From Paracoccaceae bacterium (GTDB taxonomy: Bacteria; Pseudomonadota; Alphaproteobacteria; Rhodobacterales; Rhodobacteraceae), in contig JAKVCO010000012.1 in assembly GCA_022448245.1 (NCBI GenBank), forward strand, positions 47,035 through 111,034: 64,000 nucleotides of DNA, in the 5' to 3' direction. Below the pieces are notes generated by a model, which did not search any database, was not told where the DNA came from, and was given only the letters and a program-made list of their open reading frames with translations. Made by a program: the position numbers and the translations under genes. Shown here one piece after another: positions 17,096 through 25,866 of this stretch. Position 1 is the first letter of the stretch. Every line of letters begins with the position of its first letter.

Positions 17096-17772
17096 ATGGC
17101 CCGTATTCCCAAGCCTGCCACATTGCGGTGGCTGGCTCTCCTAACCATGTTGCCACTTATGGGCTTGGGGGCCGTTGTCATAACGGTCCCCCAGGCGCAG
17201 ACGGTCATCTCGTCCGGCCCCATTCAGCACGGGCACGAGAATGTGGATTGCTCTGACTGCCACGTTGCCAGCGCCGGCAGCCTTCGCCAGCAAGCGCAGG
17301 CGAATGTTCGGTTCGCGGTGGGCTTGCGCGATCACCCGGTAGACTTCGGATATCAGGAGATCACCTCCCAAACCTGCATTGGCTGCCACGAGCGCCGAAC
17401 GACCGTCACCCAATCTATCGCTTCAACGAGCCCAGATTCAGGGAGGCGAAAGCCACCGTTGATGCTACGTCATGCCTAGGCTGCCACACCGAGCATACTG
17501 CTGAGAAAGCGTTCGTGGAGCCGAATTTCTGCGTGGCCTGCCACCAAGACCTCACCGTCAAGAATGACCCCATCGATGTTCCGCACGTAACCCTCATCGC
17601 CGGCGAGCGATGGGGCACCTGCCTTGGTTGTCACGACTTCCACGGCAATCACACAGCAGAGCCTCAGGTTACGCTCGCGGCGGCTTACGACGAGGCGGAA
17701 ATCCTTGATTACCTAGCCGAAGGCGCAAGCCCCTACGGCTCGGACAAAATCTATGAAGCAAAAATCGAATGA
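17096..17772 (+). pseudogene. Five-haem c-type cytochrome (cytochrome c3/NapC-like), apparent -1 frameshift
   Basis: Starts at the ATG at 17096 with a membrane/signal segment (residues 10-32). Haem motifs seen are CSDCH and CIGCH in the first frame, then CLGCH, CVACH and CLGCH in another frame. The frame is lost near 17396, just after CIGCHER. Adding one C to the GCGCC run restores ERPNDRHPIYRFNEPRF and a continuous 226-residue pentahaem protein. Its stop still overlaps the next start (ATGA). As read, the product would be truncated after two haems. It is either a real lesion or a one-base sequence error. The intact protein would be an exported electron carrier. Confidence 0.75.
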
Positions 17773-18603
17773 AATCGTTGCGCTACACACTCGCCGGGGT
17801 CTTTTCCCTCATCGCCATCTGGTTCTTTGCGACGGCCCCGCCAGAGCATCCCCGATGCGGCGGTTGTATCGGCTTCGGAGCGATCCTTGGAAGTGGAGCG
17901 GATGTTCAATTCGGTCAACGCGATCAACGATGCGGCCGGAACGATCTACACCAGTCAGGTTGTCGGCCCCGGCCTCAAGGCGAGTCTGAAGTTCGGTGAA
18001 GACTGGGCAGAGCCGGGTGTCGACAAGGGCCCGCTACCTGCACTTTTCTTGCGGCTTGCCGCTGGCAAGATCGAAGCCAAGCCGCCGCCCTTGGGGCTCT
18101 ACCTTGGCTCTGACGAACCGATTAATGCGTCAAACCTCTTTGGTGGTGAGCAAGCCGCGGCTTTCGAGCAGTTGAAGCGTACTGAGGCGCCGGTGTTCTC
18201 GACAGACCCTGATGCGGGCTTTGTCGCGATGTATCCTGATTTCGCAAGCGCGATGCCCTGCGCGACCTGTCACAACGAACATGAAGACAGCCCCAAGATC
18301 GATTGGGAACTTGGCGATGTCATGGGCGCCACCACTTGGACGTTCCCGAAATCGACAGTGGGTCCGGATGATTATCTGACGACGACGGATGCCTTCATGA
18401 CGACCGTGGCAGAGGCCTATTCCGACTATTTCAACAAGGTCGCTGGCTTCGCGGAGCCCGTAGAGTTCGGTGCCGGATGGCCAGAGCCGGGCAAACCGCT
18501 GATTGTGCCGGATCTCGAGACCTTTATGGCCGCTGTCCGTGCCCGCGCGGCGGAGACGGTGCTTAACGAGCTTGTTCTGACCGCCGTGGTGGTACCGGAA
18601 TGA
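17769..18603 (+). pseudogene. DUF3365 (Tll0287-like) haem protein, apparent +1 frameshift
   Basis: The ATG at 17769 begins MKSLRYTLAGVFSLIAIWFFATAP, a signal anchor. The frame then shifts near 17842. Removing one base restores PPSIPDAAVV and a continuous protein of about 277 residues. The second part contains a DUF3365 domain with RMFNSVNAINDAA, FLRLAAGKIEA and a single c-type haem site MPCATCHNEHEDSPK. DUF3365 domains bind haem and occur in sensors and small cytochromes. The gene is coupled by ATGA on both sides, so operon structure is preserved despite the shift. Confidence 0.72.
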
Positions 18604-19079
18604 CCTGGCTCGTCCTCAAGATCGGCAAGGTGCGATATCTCGCATCGGGTAGCGCGGCGGTGTTCCTCGCGCTCATGGCGATGGACATTGGCCCGGAATC
18701 AATCGCACGGAGCTTTACGTGGCAGGTTATGACGGGGACGGGCCTGCTCGTGTGCATGCTTTATCAATGGATGATCTTCATCCAGCGCTTCACGCAGACC
18801 ACTACGAATGCCCGACAGCACTACCTCGCGCATCGATGGGTCGGGGTAGGGGCCACTGTCCTGTTCGCGGTGCATGCGGTGCGTCCGGGCGAGGTCTGGA
18901 TGACGGCGCTGTCGATGATCTTCATAGCTGTCGCTGTCACAGGGCTCCTGAACCGCGAAGTTGTGAAGTACAAAAAGCAGTCGATGTATATGGCGTGGCT
19001 CGCCGTGCACATGTGCCTGAGCGCGATGCTCATTCCCTTCGTCACCGTGCATATCTGGGCGGCGCTGGCCTATCAGTAA
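18600..19079 (+). CDS. Four-helix bis-haem b-type membrane cytochrome (predicted)
   Basis: A 159-residue membrane protein with four hydrophobic helices. Two helices carry paired histidines with identical spacing: H-X13-H in HRW..FAVH and H-X13-H in HMC..VTVH. This is the arrangement that holds two b haems in ferric-reductase and cytochrome b561-like proteins. Coupled by ATGA to the DUF3365 gene, it could pass electrons between quinol and the two exported c-type haem proteins. No named family was recognised, and the direction of electron flow is unknown. It is the only undamaged gene of the three. Confidence 0.65.
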   Translation: MTWLVLKIGKVRYLASGSAAVFLALMAMDIGPESIARSFTWQVMTGTGLLVCMLYQWMIFIQRFTQTTTNARQHYLAHRWVGVGATVLFAVHAVRPGEVWMTALSMIFIAVAVTGLLNREVVKYKKQSMYMAWLAVHMCLSAMLIPFVTVHIWAALAYQ

Positions 19080-19103
19080 GAGGCCAGCATCACCTTGGAT
19101 CAG

Positions 19104-20066
19104 CTAGGCTGCGAGGCCCGTTGAGCCGATCGCGAGATACTTCTTGCGGCGGTTGTTCAACAGGTCTTCTCCGCTCTGCATGGTCAGTTCGCCGAGCAGC
19201 TTGGAGATCGCGCTCCCCACATCCTGGATCGCTTGTGGGCGGTCACGATGGGCGCCGCCGAGCGGTTCGGGGATGATGTGATCGCAGACGCCAAGCTCGC
19301 GCAGTTCTTGCGCTGTCAGGCGTAGCGCCTCAGCGGCTTCGCGCATTTTCTCGGCGTCCTTCCATAGGATCGACGCACAGCCTTCCGGCGAGATGACCGA
19401 GTAGATCGAATGTTCGAGCATCGCCACTCGGTTGGCCGTTGCAAATGCTACTGCGCCGCCAGACCCACCTTCGCCAATCACGACGGAGACCAGGGGTACC
19501 TTCACTTGGAGGCATTTCTCGGTGGAGCGTGCGATGGCCTCGGACTGGCCGCGCTCCTCGGCGCCCTTGCCGGGGTAGGCACCGGGCGTGTCGATCAGCG
19601 TGACGATGGGCATGCCAAAGCGGTCGGCCAAATCCATCAGACGGATGGCCTTCCGGTAACCCTCGGGGCGGGCCATGCCGAAGTTCCGCTCGATCCGGGA
19701 TTTGGTGTCGTTGCCCTTCTCGTGGCCGATCACCATGACGGGTTTGTCTTCAAACCGTGCGAGGCCACCCATGACGGCATGGTCGTCGGCAAAGTTCCGA
19801 TCGCCCGCAAGCGGCGTGTAATCGGTAAAGAGCGTGTCGATGTAATCCTGGCAGCGGGGGCGGTCGCCGTGGCGCGCCACCTGGCACTTCCGCCAGGGCG
19901 TCAGATCTTTGTAGAGATCGACCAGCATCTGCTTGGCTTTGGCATCGAGCGCCGCGGCCTCTTTCTCGACATCCATCTCGGAGTTATCGCGGGCCAGAGC
20001 TCTGAGTTCGTTGGCCTTGCCTTCGATCTCCGCCAGTGGCTTCTCGAAATCGAGGTAGTTCGTCAT
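19104..20066 (-). CDS. accA: Acetyl-CoA carboxylase carboxyltransferase subunit alpha
   Basis: A 320-residue AccA. Clear motifs are [13 protein letters not shown] at the start, [26 protein letters not shown] in the middle and [38 protein letters not shown] in the carboxyltransferase core. With AccD it transfers carboxyl from biotin to acetyl-CoA to form malonyl-CoA, the committed step of fatty acid synthesis. Length and order are normal. It stands alone here. Confidence 0.96.
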   Translation of the reverse strand: MTNYLDFEKPLAEIEGKANELRALARDNSEMDVEKEAAALDAKAKQMLVDLYKDLTPWRKCQVARHGDRPRCQDYIDTLFTDYTPLAGDRNFADDHAVMGGLARFEDKPVMVIGHEKGNDTKSRIERNFGMARPEGYRKAIRLMDLADRFGMPIVTLIDTPGAYPGKGAEERGQSEAIARSTEKCLQVKVPLVSVVIGEGGSGGAVAFATANRVAMLEHSIYSVISPEGCASILWKDAEKMREAAEALRLTAQELRELGVCDHIIPEPLGGAHRDRPQAIQDVGSAISKLLGELTMQSGEDLLNNRRKKYLAIGSTGLAA

Positions 20067-20183
20067 TGCTCGCTCCGCTTTTTTGCTTAACGCTATATGG
20101 CTTTCACAGGGCGCCGATGCAACTCAGCAAGATTTGCAACGCGGGGCTATGCGACATCCGTCGAGAACCGAAGGAGAGGGGCC

Positions 20184-20807
20184 ATGGCCGCTGACTACGA
20201 AGCTCGGCTGCGCCGCGTGATCGATTACATCTATGACCACACCGACGAGAATCTTTCGCTCGACACCCTCGCGGATGTGGCCGCGATGAGCCGATTTCAC
20301 TGGCACCGCGTGTTTCGCGCCATGACGGGCGAGACCTGCGCGCAGGCGGTCCGTCGCGTGCGGCTGCAGCGGGCGGGCTTCATGCTCTCAAACACGCAAG
20401 CAAGCATTGATGAGATCGCGCGTGCTTTTGAGCAGTTCAGCGCGATCATGTCTGCGCGCAACCTCTGGCCCCACACGCGGGGCATGCTCGGTGCCTATTA
20501 TGACGACCCGATGGAGACGCCAGTCGAGGATCTGCGCAGCCTCGCGGGCGCTGTCGTCGACACAGCCATGGAGATCCCCGCGGGGATGACCGAAATCCGC
20601 ATCCCTGCGGGCCCGTTGGCCAAGCTGCGCTACAAGGGGCCCTACGGCGGTCTGCCCAAGGCTTATGACTACCTCTATGGCCGTTGGCTGCCGGAGAACG
20701 GACATCAGCCCAACAACGACGTCGTGTCTTTTGAGTTCTATCTCAACAGCCCGATGGACACCGCGCCCGACGATCTGTTGACCGATATCTGTGTGCCGCT
20801 GCGCTAA
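20184..20807 (+). CDS. AraC/GyrI-type regulator with internal deletion
   Basis: A 207-residue protein from the ATG at 20184 (AAGGAGAG ahead). Residues 1-70 are the first half of an AraC DNA-binding domain (DTLADVAAMSRFHWHRVFRAMTG). Where relatives continue into the second helix-turn-helix and the first half of a GyrI-like effector domain, this protein jumps from EIARA directly to FEQFSAIMSARNLWP and YYDDPMETP. The remaining half ends normally in DICVPLR. About 80 residues are missing in frame compared with family members of about 285-290, so both DNA and ligand binding are probably lost. Confidence 0.75.
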   Translation: MAADYEARLRRVIDYIYDHTDENLSLDTLADVAAMSRFHWHRVFRAMTGETCAQAVRRVRLQRAGFMLSNTQASIDEIARAFEQFSAIMSARNLWPHTRGMLGAYYDDPMETPVEDLRSLAGAVVDTAMEIPAGMTEIRIPAGPLAKLRYKGPYGGLPKAYDYLYGRWLPENGHQPNNDVVSFEFYLNSPMDTAPDDLLTDICVPLR

Positions 20808-21109
20808 GCGCGGCGCATGCGCAAGAAGATGTAGAGCGGCAGCCCGCAGCTGACGCCGATACCAAACGTGGCGGGGATGGCGATAAGCGAAACCCAGTCC
20901 CGCCGCGTCACAGCCTCGTAGATGATCCAGATGGTCAGCGCGACGGCCGCGACCGTGAGGTCCCAGACGAGGCCGGAGGTCGCGTCATTCACGTGCCACG
21001 CATCGACCATGGCCATGATCGACCAGCCGTTCTCTTGGAACCAGGCGATGAAATAGCTCATCGGGTGGATCGTGCCCCAGACGGCCAGGGCGAGAAAAAC
21101 CCAGCGCAT
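20804..21109 (-). CDS. DUF2834 membrane protein
   Basis: A 101-residue protein with three hydrophobic helices. The family pattern is LAVWGTIHPMSYFIAWFQENGW at the start and DLTVAAVALTIWIIYE in the middle. DUF2834 proteins are small membrane proteins of unknown role. Its start codon shares one base with the stop of the small lipoprotein gene, so argH, the lipoprotein and this gene form one coupled unit. Confidence 0.82.
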   Translation of the reverse strand: MRWVFLALAVWGTIHPMSYFIAWFQENGWSIMAMVDAWHVNDATSGLVWDLTVAAVALTIWIIYEAVTRRDWVSLIAIPATFGIGVSCGLPLYIFLRMRRA

Positions 21110-21279
21110 TAGAAACCGACGGTGACGGAGAACGGTCCGTCCGAGGCGCCGATCGTGGCTGTGGGCGTGATGCCCCCGGGCCCGATGCTGACACCCACGT
21201 TGCCAAATGTCTCAGGCTCGCCATCGGCGCCACAGGCCGCGAGGGCCACCAAAGTAAGAACCGCAATCCAACGCATCAT
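21109..21279 (-). CDS. Small lipoprotein coupled to argH
   Basis: A 56-residue protein read directly from the minus strand. It begins [16 protein letters not shown], a short lipoprotein signal with lipobox LAAC. The mature part is only about 40 residues, Gly/Thr rich, and includes a GVSIGPGGI segment. The start ATG overlaps the argH TGA (ATGA), and the stop TAA shares a base with the DUF2834 start. Short Rhodobacteraceae lipoproteins after argH fit this position. Function is unknown. Confidence 0.75.
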   Translation of the reverse strand: MMRWIAVLTLVALAACGADGEPETFGNVGVSIGPGGITPTATIGASDGPFSVTVGF

Positions 21280-22670
21280 GATACCTCCAACAGATCCTTC
21301 CAGCGGGCGATCTGATTGCGCACCTGCTCGGGCGCAGTCCCGCCGTAAGACATCCGTGACGCCACGGATGCCTCTACCGTCAGAACAGTATAGACGTCTT
21401 CAGTGATCTCGCCATTCACGCTTTGCATTTGGGCGAGTGTCAGCTCAGGCAGATCGACGCCTTCGGCCTCGGCCATCGCCACGAGCGACCCGGTAACGTG
21501 GTGCGCTTCGCGGAAGGGCATGCCCAGTACGCGGACGAGCCAATCGGCAAGATCGGTCGCGGTTGAGAAACCGCTCGCCGCCGCCGCGCGCAGGTTCTCC
21601 TGCTGCGGGACCATGTCGCGCACCATCCCGTCCATCGCCGCCAGCGCGAGCATCAGGTTATCGGCGGCATCAAAGGTCTGTTCTTTGTCTTCCTGCATGT
21701 CCTTGGAATAGGTCAGTGCTAGGCCTTTCATGACCGTCATCAGTGCGACATTGGCGCCGAAGATGCGCCCGATCTTCGCGCGGATCAGCTCAGCCGCGTC
21801 CGGGTTCTTCTTCTGCGGCATGATCGAGGAGCCGGTTGAGAACCGGTCGGACAGCTTCACAAAGCGGAACTGGGCCGACGACCAGATCACCAGCTCTTCG
21901 GCGAGGCGCGACAGGTGCATCGCGCAGATCGAGGCCGTGCTGAGGAATTCGAGCGCGAAGTCACGGTCGGAGACGGAATCGAGGGAGTTCGCCGTGGGCC
22001 GGTCAAAGCGCAGTGCCTCGGCCGTCATGTGACGGTTGATAGGGAAGGAGGTGCCAGCAAGAGCAGCGGCGCCGAGCGGGCATTCGTTCATCCGCTTGCG
22101 CGCGTCCCGGCACCGCGACAGATCGCGTGACAGCATCTCCACATAGGCCAGCATGTGGTGGCCCCATGTAACGGGCTGCGCGGTCTGTAGATGCGTAAAG
22201 CCCGGCATCACCCAGTCAGCGCCCGCTTCGGCCTGCTCCAAAAGAGCCTGCATCAGCGATACCAGCGCCTCGTCCAGCGCATCGCATTGATCCCGCACCC
22301 ACATCCGGAAATCGAGCGCCACCTGGTCGTTGCGCGACCGCGCCGTGTGTAAACGGCCCGCTGACGTGCCCACCAAAGTGCTCAAACGCGCCTCCACATT
22401 CATGTGGATGTCCTCAAGCGCGGCGGAGAATTCGAATTCTCCTGTTTCGATCTCTGACAGAACCGTGAGGAGGCCTTCCCGGATGGCCTCTGCATCACTA
22501 CCCTCCACAATGCCTGTGGCCGCAAGCATCGCGGCATGGGCGCGTGAGCCTTCGATGTCCTGTGCGGCGAGGCGCTTGTCGAATCCGATTGAGGCGTTGA
22601 TCGCCTCCATGATGGCATCGGGTCCGGAAGCGAAACGTCCGCCCCACATTTTGTTCGCGCTCGAGGTCAT
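21276..22670 (-). CDS. argH: Argininosuccinate lyase
   Basis: A 464-residue fumarase/aspartase-superfamily enzyme starting at the ATG at 22670; the longer in-frame ORF overlaps tlpA. Start motif [13 protein letters not shown], catalytic-loop signature [14 protein letters not shown], and [10 protein letters not shown] are all present. It cleaves argininosuccinate to arginine and fumarate. It lies 15 bases from the divergent tlpA start, so the two promoters overlap, and is coupled downstream to the small lipoprotein. Confidence 0.96.
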   Translation of the reverse strand: MTSSANKMWGGRFASGPDAIMEAINASIGFDKRLAAQDIEGSRAHAAMLAATGIVEGSDAEAIREGLLTVLSEIETGEFEFSAALEDIHMNVEARLSTLVGTSAGRLHTARSRNDQVALDFRMWVRDQCDALDEALVSLMQALLEQAEAGADWVMPGFTHLQTAQPVTWGHHMLAYVEMLSRDLSRCRDARKRMNECPLGAAALAGTSFPINRHMTAEALRFDRPTANSLDSVSDRDFALEFLSTASICAMHLSRLAEELVIWSSAQFRFVKLSDRFSTGSSIMPQKKNPDAAELIRAKIGRIFGANVALMTVMKGLALTYSKDMQEDKEQTFDAADNLMLALAAMDGMVRDMVPQQENLRAAAASGFSTATDLADWLVRVLGMPFREAHHVTGSLVAMAEAEGVDLPELTLAQMQSVNGEITEDVYTVLTVEASVASRMSYGGTAPEQVRNQIARWKDLLEVS

Positions 22671-22685
22671 TTTGGAGAGGCTTTC

Positions 22686-23246
22686 ATGCGTCTGATTTCT
22701 GCTGCTTTGCTCTATCTCGCTGCCACGCTCAGCGCAAACGCCACGGATTCCGCGGCGCTCGAGGCTTTGCGTGAAGGTGACATGCGCAAACTCGTCTTCC
22801 ACGCAGAGCCTCAGCCGGTGTCTCAGCAGGCGTTCTTTATGCCCGATGGCAGCGAGCACACGCTCGAGGCATTCGAGGGAAAGTACATTCTGCTGAACTT
22901 CTGGGCCACGTGGTGCGCGCCATGCCGGCACGAGATGCCGATGCTCGCTGAACTGCAGGCCGAATTCAGTGGCGACGCGTTCGAAGTGGTCACAATCGCC
23001 ACCGGGCGCAACAAGGTCGAAGGCATGCAGAAGTTTTTTTACGAGATTGCCGTTGATAATCTGCCCATGTTCCGCGACCCAAAGCAGGCGGTGGCCCGCG
23101 ACATGGCCGTCCTTGGTCTGCCGACTACGGTTATTCTCGACCCCGAAGGCAATGAAATTGCCCGTCTTCGCGGTGACGCTGATTGGGCAAGTGAGAGTGC
23201 GAAATCAATTATTTCCGCGTTAATTGAAACGGCCGAGGCGAGTTGA
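22686..23246 (+). CDS. TlpA-family periplasmic thiol-disulfide protein
   Basis: A 186-residue protein with a signal peptide (residues 1-20, cleavage near ANA-TD) and a thioredoxin-like domain. The redox site is [14 protein letters not shown], and [13 protein letters not shown] is the cis-proline region. TlpA/ResA-type proteins reduce disulfides during cytochrome c or oxidase assembly. It is divergent from argH, an arrangement seen in Rhodobacteraceae. Confidence 0.9.
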   Translation: MRLISAALLYLAATLSANATDSAALEALREGDMRKLVFHAEPQPVSQQAFFMPDGSEHTLEAFEGKYILLNFWATWCAPCRHEMPMLAELQAEFSGDAFEVVTIATGRNKVEGMQKFFYEIAVDNLPMFRDPKQAVARDMAVLGLPTTVILDPEGNEIARLRGDADWASESAKSIISALIETAEAS

Positions 23247-23358
23247 ATTGGCGTCTATTCGCCTCTAAGGAGAATAGAACTTCCTTCCTATTCTTCCGCT
23301 CTTTGTTTAATTGAAAGCAGCGAATGAGAATTCGTTGGGAAAGCAATGGGAACAAAAT

Positions 23359-23673
23359 ATGAGTAAGATCGACCTGACGGGGTTGTCAAAGGGCGAGCTG
23401 CAGAAACTTCGCAAAGAAGTGGATAAGGCAATAGTCAACTATGATGCGCGCGCCAAACAAGACGCGCTCGCAGTGTTGGAGAGCAAAGCAAAAGAGCTTG
23501 GTTTCTCCCTCAGCGAATTGACCGGATCGGTCAAGAAAACCAAGTCCATCAATCCCCCCAAATACCGTAATCCTTCAGATCCAGCTCTGACGTGGACGGG
23601 CCGAGGCCGTCAGCCACAGTGGATTAAGGATGCACTTGCAGCGGGTGAAAACCTCGACGCATACGCGATTTGA
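23359..23673 (+). CDS. H-NS-family nucleoid protein
   Basis: A 104-residue protein starting at the ATG at 23359. The N-terminal half is a charged helix (LSKGELQKLRKEVDKAI), as in the dimerisation region of H-NS/HvrA. The C-terminal DNA-binding motif is YRNPSDPALTWTGRGRQPQW. Such proteins bind curved AT-rich DNA and can silence acquired genes. The upstream 110 bases are AT-rich. The decayed T6SS locus lies within 2 kb. Confidence 0.88.
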   Translation: MSKIDLTGLSKGELQKLRKEVDKAIVNYDARAKQDALAVLESKAKELGFSLSELTGSVKKTKSINPPKYRNPSDPALTWTGRGRQPQWIKDALAAGENLDAYAI

Positions 23674-24234
23674 TTATCGTGCCATCGCTCGAACGGGTTC
23701 GTGGCGGTGGCATGAAACAAGGTGGTCATTCACGAGGCCACACGCCTGCATCCAGGCGTAAACGATTGTCGGCCCACAGAAATTGAACCCCTGTTTCTTA
23801 AGATCTTTTGAGATCTTCGTGGAAAGCGGTGTCTGAGCGGGAACGTCGCCCAGTGTCGCAAAGCTGTTCTGCAACGGGGCGCCATCCATGTACCCCCACA
23901 GCATGCCCGAGAAGTCATCGAGCTCTAGAAAGACACGCGCACCACGGATCGTAGATTCAATCTTGCCGCGATGACGCACGATGCCAGGGTTCGTCAAAAG
24001 CCTCTCGACGTCTGCGTCGCCCATGCGGGCCACCCGTTCGGGATCGAAACCTTCGAAAGCCTCGCGGAAGGCATCGCGCTTCTTAAGAATCGTGATCCAG
24101 CTTAGCCCCGCCTGAAACCCGTCCAGCACCAGTTTCTCCCACAACGCGCGAGAATCGTACTCCGGCACGCCCCACTCGGTGTCGTGATATTCTTCATAGA
24201 TCGGGTCCTGCCCAACCCAGCCGCAACGCTCCAT
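23674..24234 (-). CDS. tag: DNA-3-methyladenine glycosylase I
   Basis: A 186-residue protein starting at the ATG at 24234, with GGAGGG ahead. The MERCGWVGQDPIYEEYHDTEWGVP start, WExLVLDGFQAGLSWITILKKR and the CHRH C-terminal zinc ligands are typical of Tag. It removes 3-methyladenine from alkylated DNA. It is convergent with the H-NS-like gene, with stop codons abutting. Confidence 0.93.
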   Translation of the reverse strand: MERCGWVGQDPIYEEYHDTEWGVPEYDSRALWEKLVLDGFQAGLSWITILKKRDAFREAFEGFDPERVARMGDADVERLLTNPGIVRHRGKIESTIRGARVFLELDDFSGMLWGYMDGAPLQNSFATLGDVPAQTPLSTKISKDLKKQGFNFCGPTIVYAWMQACGLVNDHLVSCHRHEPVRAMAR

Positions 24235-24313
24235 GCGTGACCCTCCGGTTTCTGGGCTCTGTTTACGCCCCATTAGCCCCTTTTGGCCATAACGGGGACA
24301 GAGGAGGCCGCAG

Positions 24314-25150
24314 ATGGCGAAAAGGCAAAAACCGATTCAGGCTTTGGGGCAAGGGGCAGTGGACCCGTTGAGTGCAGCCGTCACTATTCGTGACGAATCG
24401 ACCATGGAAATGGTGCGGGAGGCATTGAACTCCAAAAGGGCGGTACTGGCCTACCAGCCGGTCATGCAGGCCGCAGCAAAGGGGCACGTGGCGTTCTATG
24501 AAGGGCTCGTGCGCATCCTTGATGCCACTGGGCGCCCGATCCCAGCCAAGGACTTCATGGGCGAAGTTGAGGATACCGAAATCGGGCGGTTGATCGACTG
24601 TCTGACGCTTGAGCTTGGGTTGCAGACCCTGGCGCAAGAGCCCGACGTGCGGCTGTCGATCAACATGTCAGCCCGATCCATCGGTTACGCGCGTTGGATG
24701 AAGACGTTGGAGACGGGGCTCGCCCTGAACCCAACCATCGGGGAACGGCTGATCCTTGAGATCGAAGAAAAGAGCGCAATGACCACGCCGGAGCTCGTAA
24801 TCTCCTTCATGAGGGAGCTTCAGGGCCGTGGTATCTCCTTCGCGCTCGATGACTTTGGGGCGGGGTTCACATCGTTCCGATACCTGCGGGATTTCGTCTT
24901 CGACCTTGTGAAAATCAACGGCAAATTCACCCGCAACATTGCCCGAAATGCCGACAACCAAGTGGTTGTGGAGGCGCTCCATGCGGTGGGGCGGCAATTC
25001 GACATGTTCACCGTCGCAGGCAGTGTCGAATCCGCGCGCGATGCGGAATTCCTGACGAGCCTCGGGATAGATTGTCTGCAGGGCTACCACTTTGGGGCGC
25101 CTTCGCTCTCACCGCCTTGGAAAAAGGCGGCCATGCGTTCGGCTGGCTAG
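24314..25150 (+). CDS. EAL-domain protein, probably inactive as phosphodiesterase
   Basis: A 278-residue single-domain EAL protein without a sensor domain. The signature is YEGLVR in place of E-A-L-x-R. N in INMSAR, E in LEIEEKSA, the double Asp in DDFGAGFTS, and Q in CLQGYHFG are kept. The usual AEGVE loop reads AGSVE, losing the first glutamate, and KID reads KIN. These changes affect metal and catalytic residues of cyclic-di-GMP hydrolysis, so a c-di-GMP-binding or dead role is likely. The C-terminus overlaps the immunity pseudogene end. Confidence 0.8.
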   Translation: MAKRQKPIQALGQGAVDPLSAAVTIRDESTMEMVREALNSKRAVLAYQPVMQAAAKGHVAFYEGLVRILDATGRPIPAKDFMGEVEDTEIGRLIDCLTLELGLQTLAQEPDVRLSINMSARSIGYARWMKTLETGLALNPTIGERLILEIEEKSAMTTPELVISFMRELQGRGISFALDDFGAGFTSFRYLRDFVFDLVKINGKFTRNIARNADNQVVVEALHAVGRQFDMFTVAGSVESARDAEFLTSLGIDCLQGYHFGAPSLSPPWKKAAMRSAG

Positions 25151-25849
25151 CCGATCTCGCGCACCGTCTCGATCCCGTTTGCTGTGAGCTGGATTAGGCG
25201 GAAGGGCTGCAGCTGCGCCAAAAGCGCAAAGTGCTCCAAGGCTGAGACGCGCTGAATGTTGTCTACATTTCTCATGGGGCTTTCCGGCCCAGCAAGAGCG
25301 AGCGCAGGCACGAAGCCGTAGCATTGGCCCAATTCCAACGCGCCGTGGGCCTTGATGCAGCGCTTAAGCATCTCGTCGCCCATGAAATCAAAGTAATCCC
25401 AATCTTCCTCGTCGTACCGGATGGCGCCGCAAGCGATCACGTTCGGGTCGGGCTCTCCGGGCGGGGGAGGCGGCACAAAACCTGCGACAAACTCTGTAGA
25501 GGCGAGCCACTCCGATGAAATGGTGCCCTCGGCGAGGTCTACCGTCACGAGGTTATGGGCCTTCGACCAAAGCGAAAGCTCACCAAAGGCCGAGTAGGAA
25601 ACGACAGTGCAGTCTTTGTGCGAAAAGTCCGGGTCCGCGCGGAGAATGATCGCGAGAATCGGCGCAAAAGCCTTTGGGGCAGAGGGTTACGCCGCCGCGT
25701 GCGTAGATCGAATGCCCGACTTCGGCCAAATATTCTGCTAGCCGTGGGGGCAGCCTGTCGCGCATGTAGGCAAGCTCTTCTGCCTAGAACGGTTGCGCCG
25801 CATTCGGTTCGCCAAGCGCGTCAGCGAAAAACTGGTAGTTCTCATCCAT
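25147..25849 (-). pseudogene. Tdi-like T6SS immunity gene (GAD-like + DUF1851), disrupted
   Basis: Read from the ATG at 25849: MDENYQFFADALGEPNAAQPF, then TAG at 25786-25784. The same frame continues LPPRLAEYLAEVGHSIYARGGV, the GAD-like part. A one-base shift near 25675 leads to KAFAPILAIILRADPDFS, then to an open frame with DUF1851 marks CYGFVPALALAGP, NIQRVSALEHFALLAQL. The two-domain order equals Tdi1, the immunity protein of the Tde DNase effectors. At least one nonsense codon and one frameshift break it. Confidence 0.75.
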
Positions 25850-25866
25850 GACTGCTGCCTCGCCCG

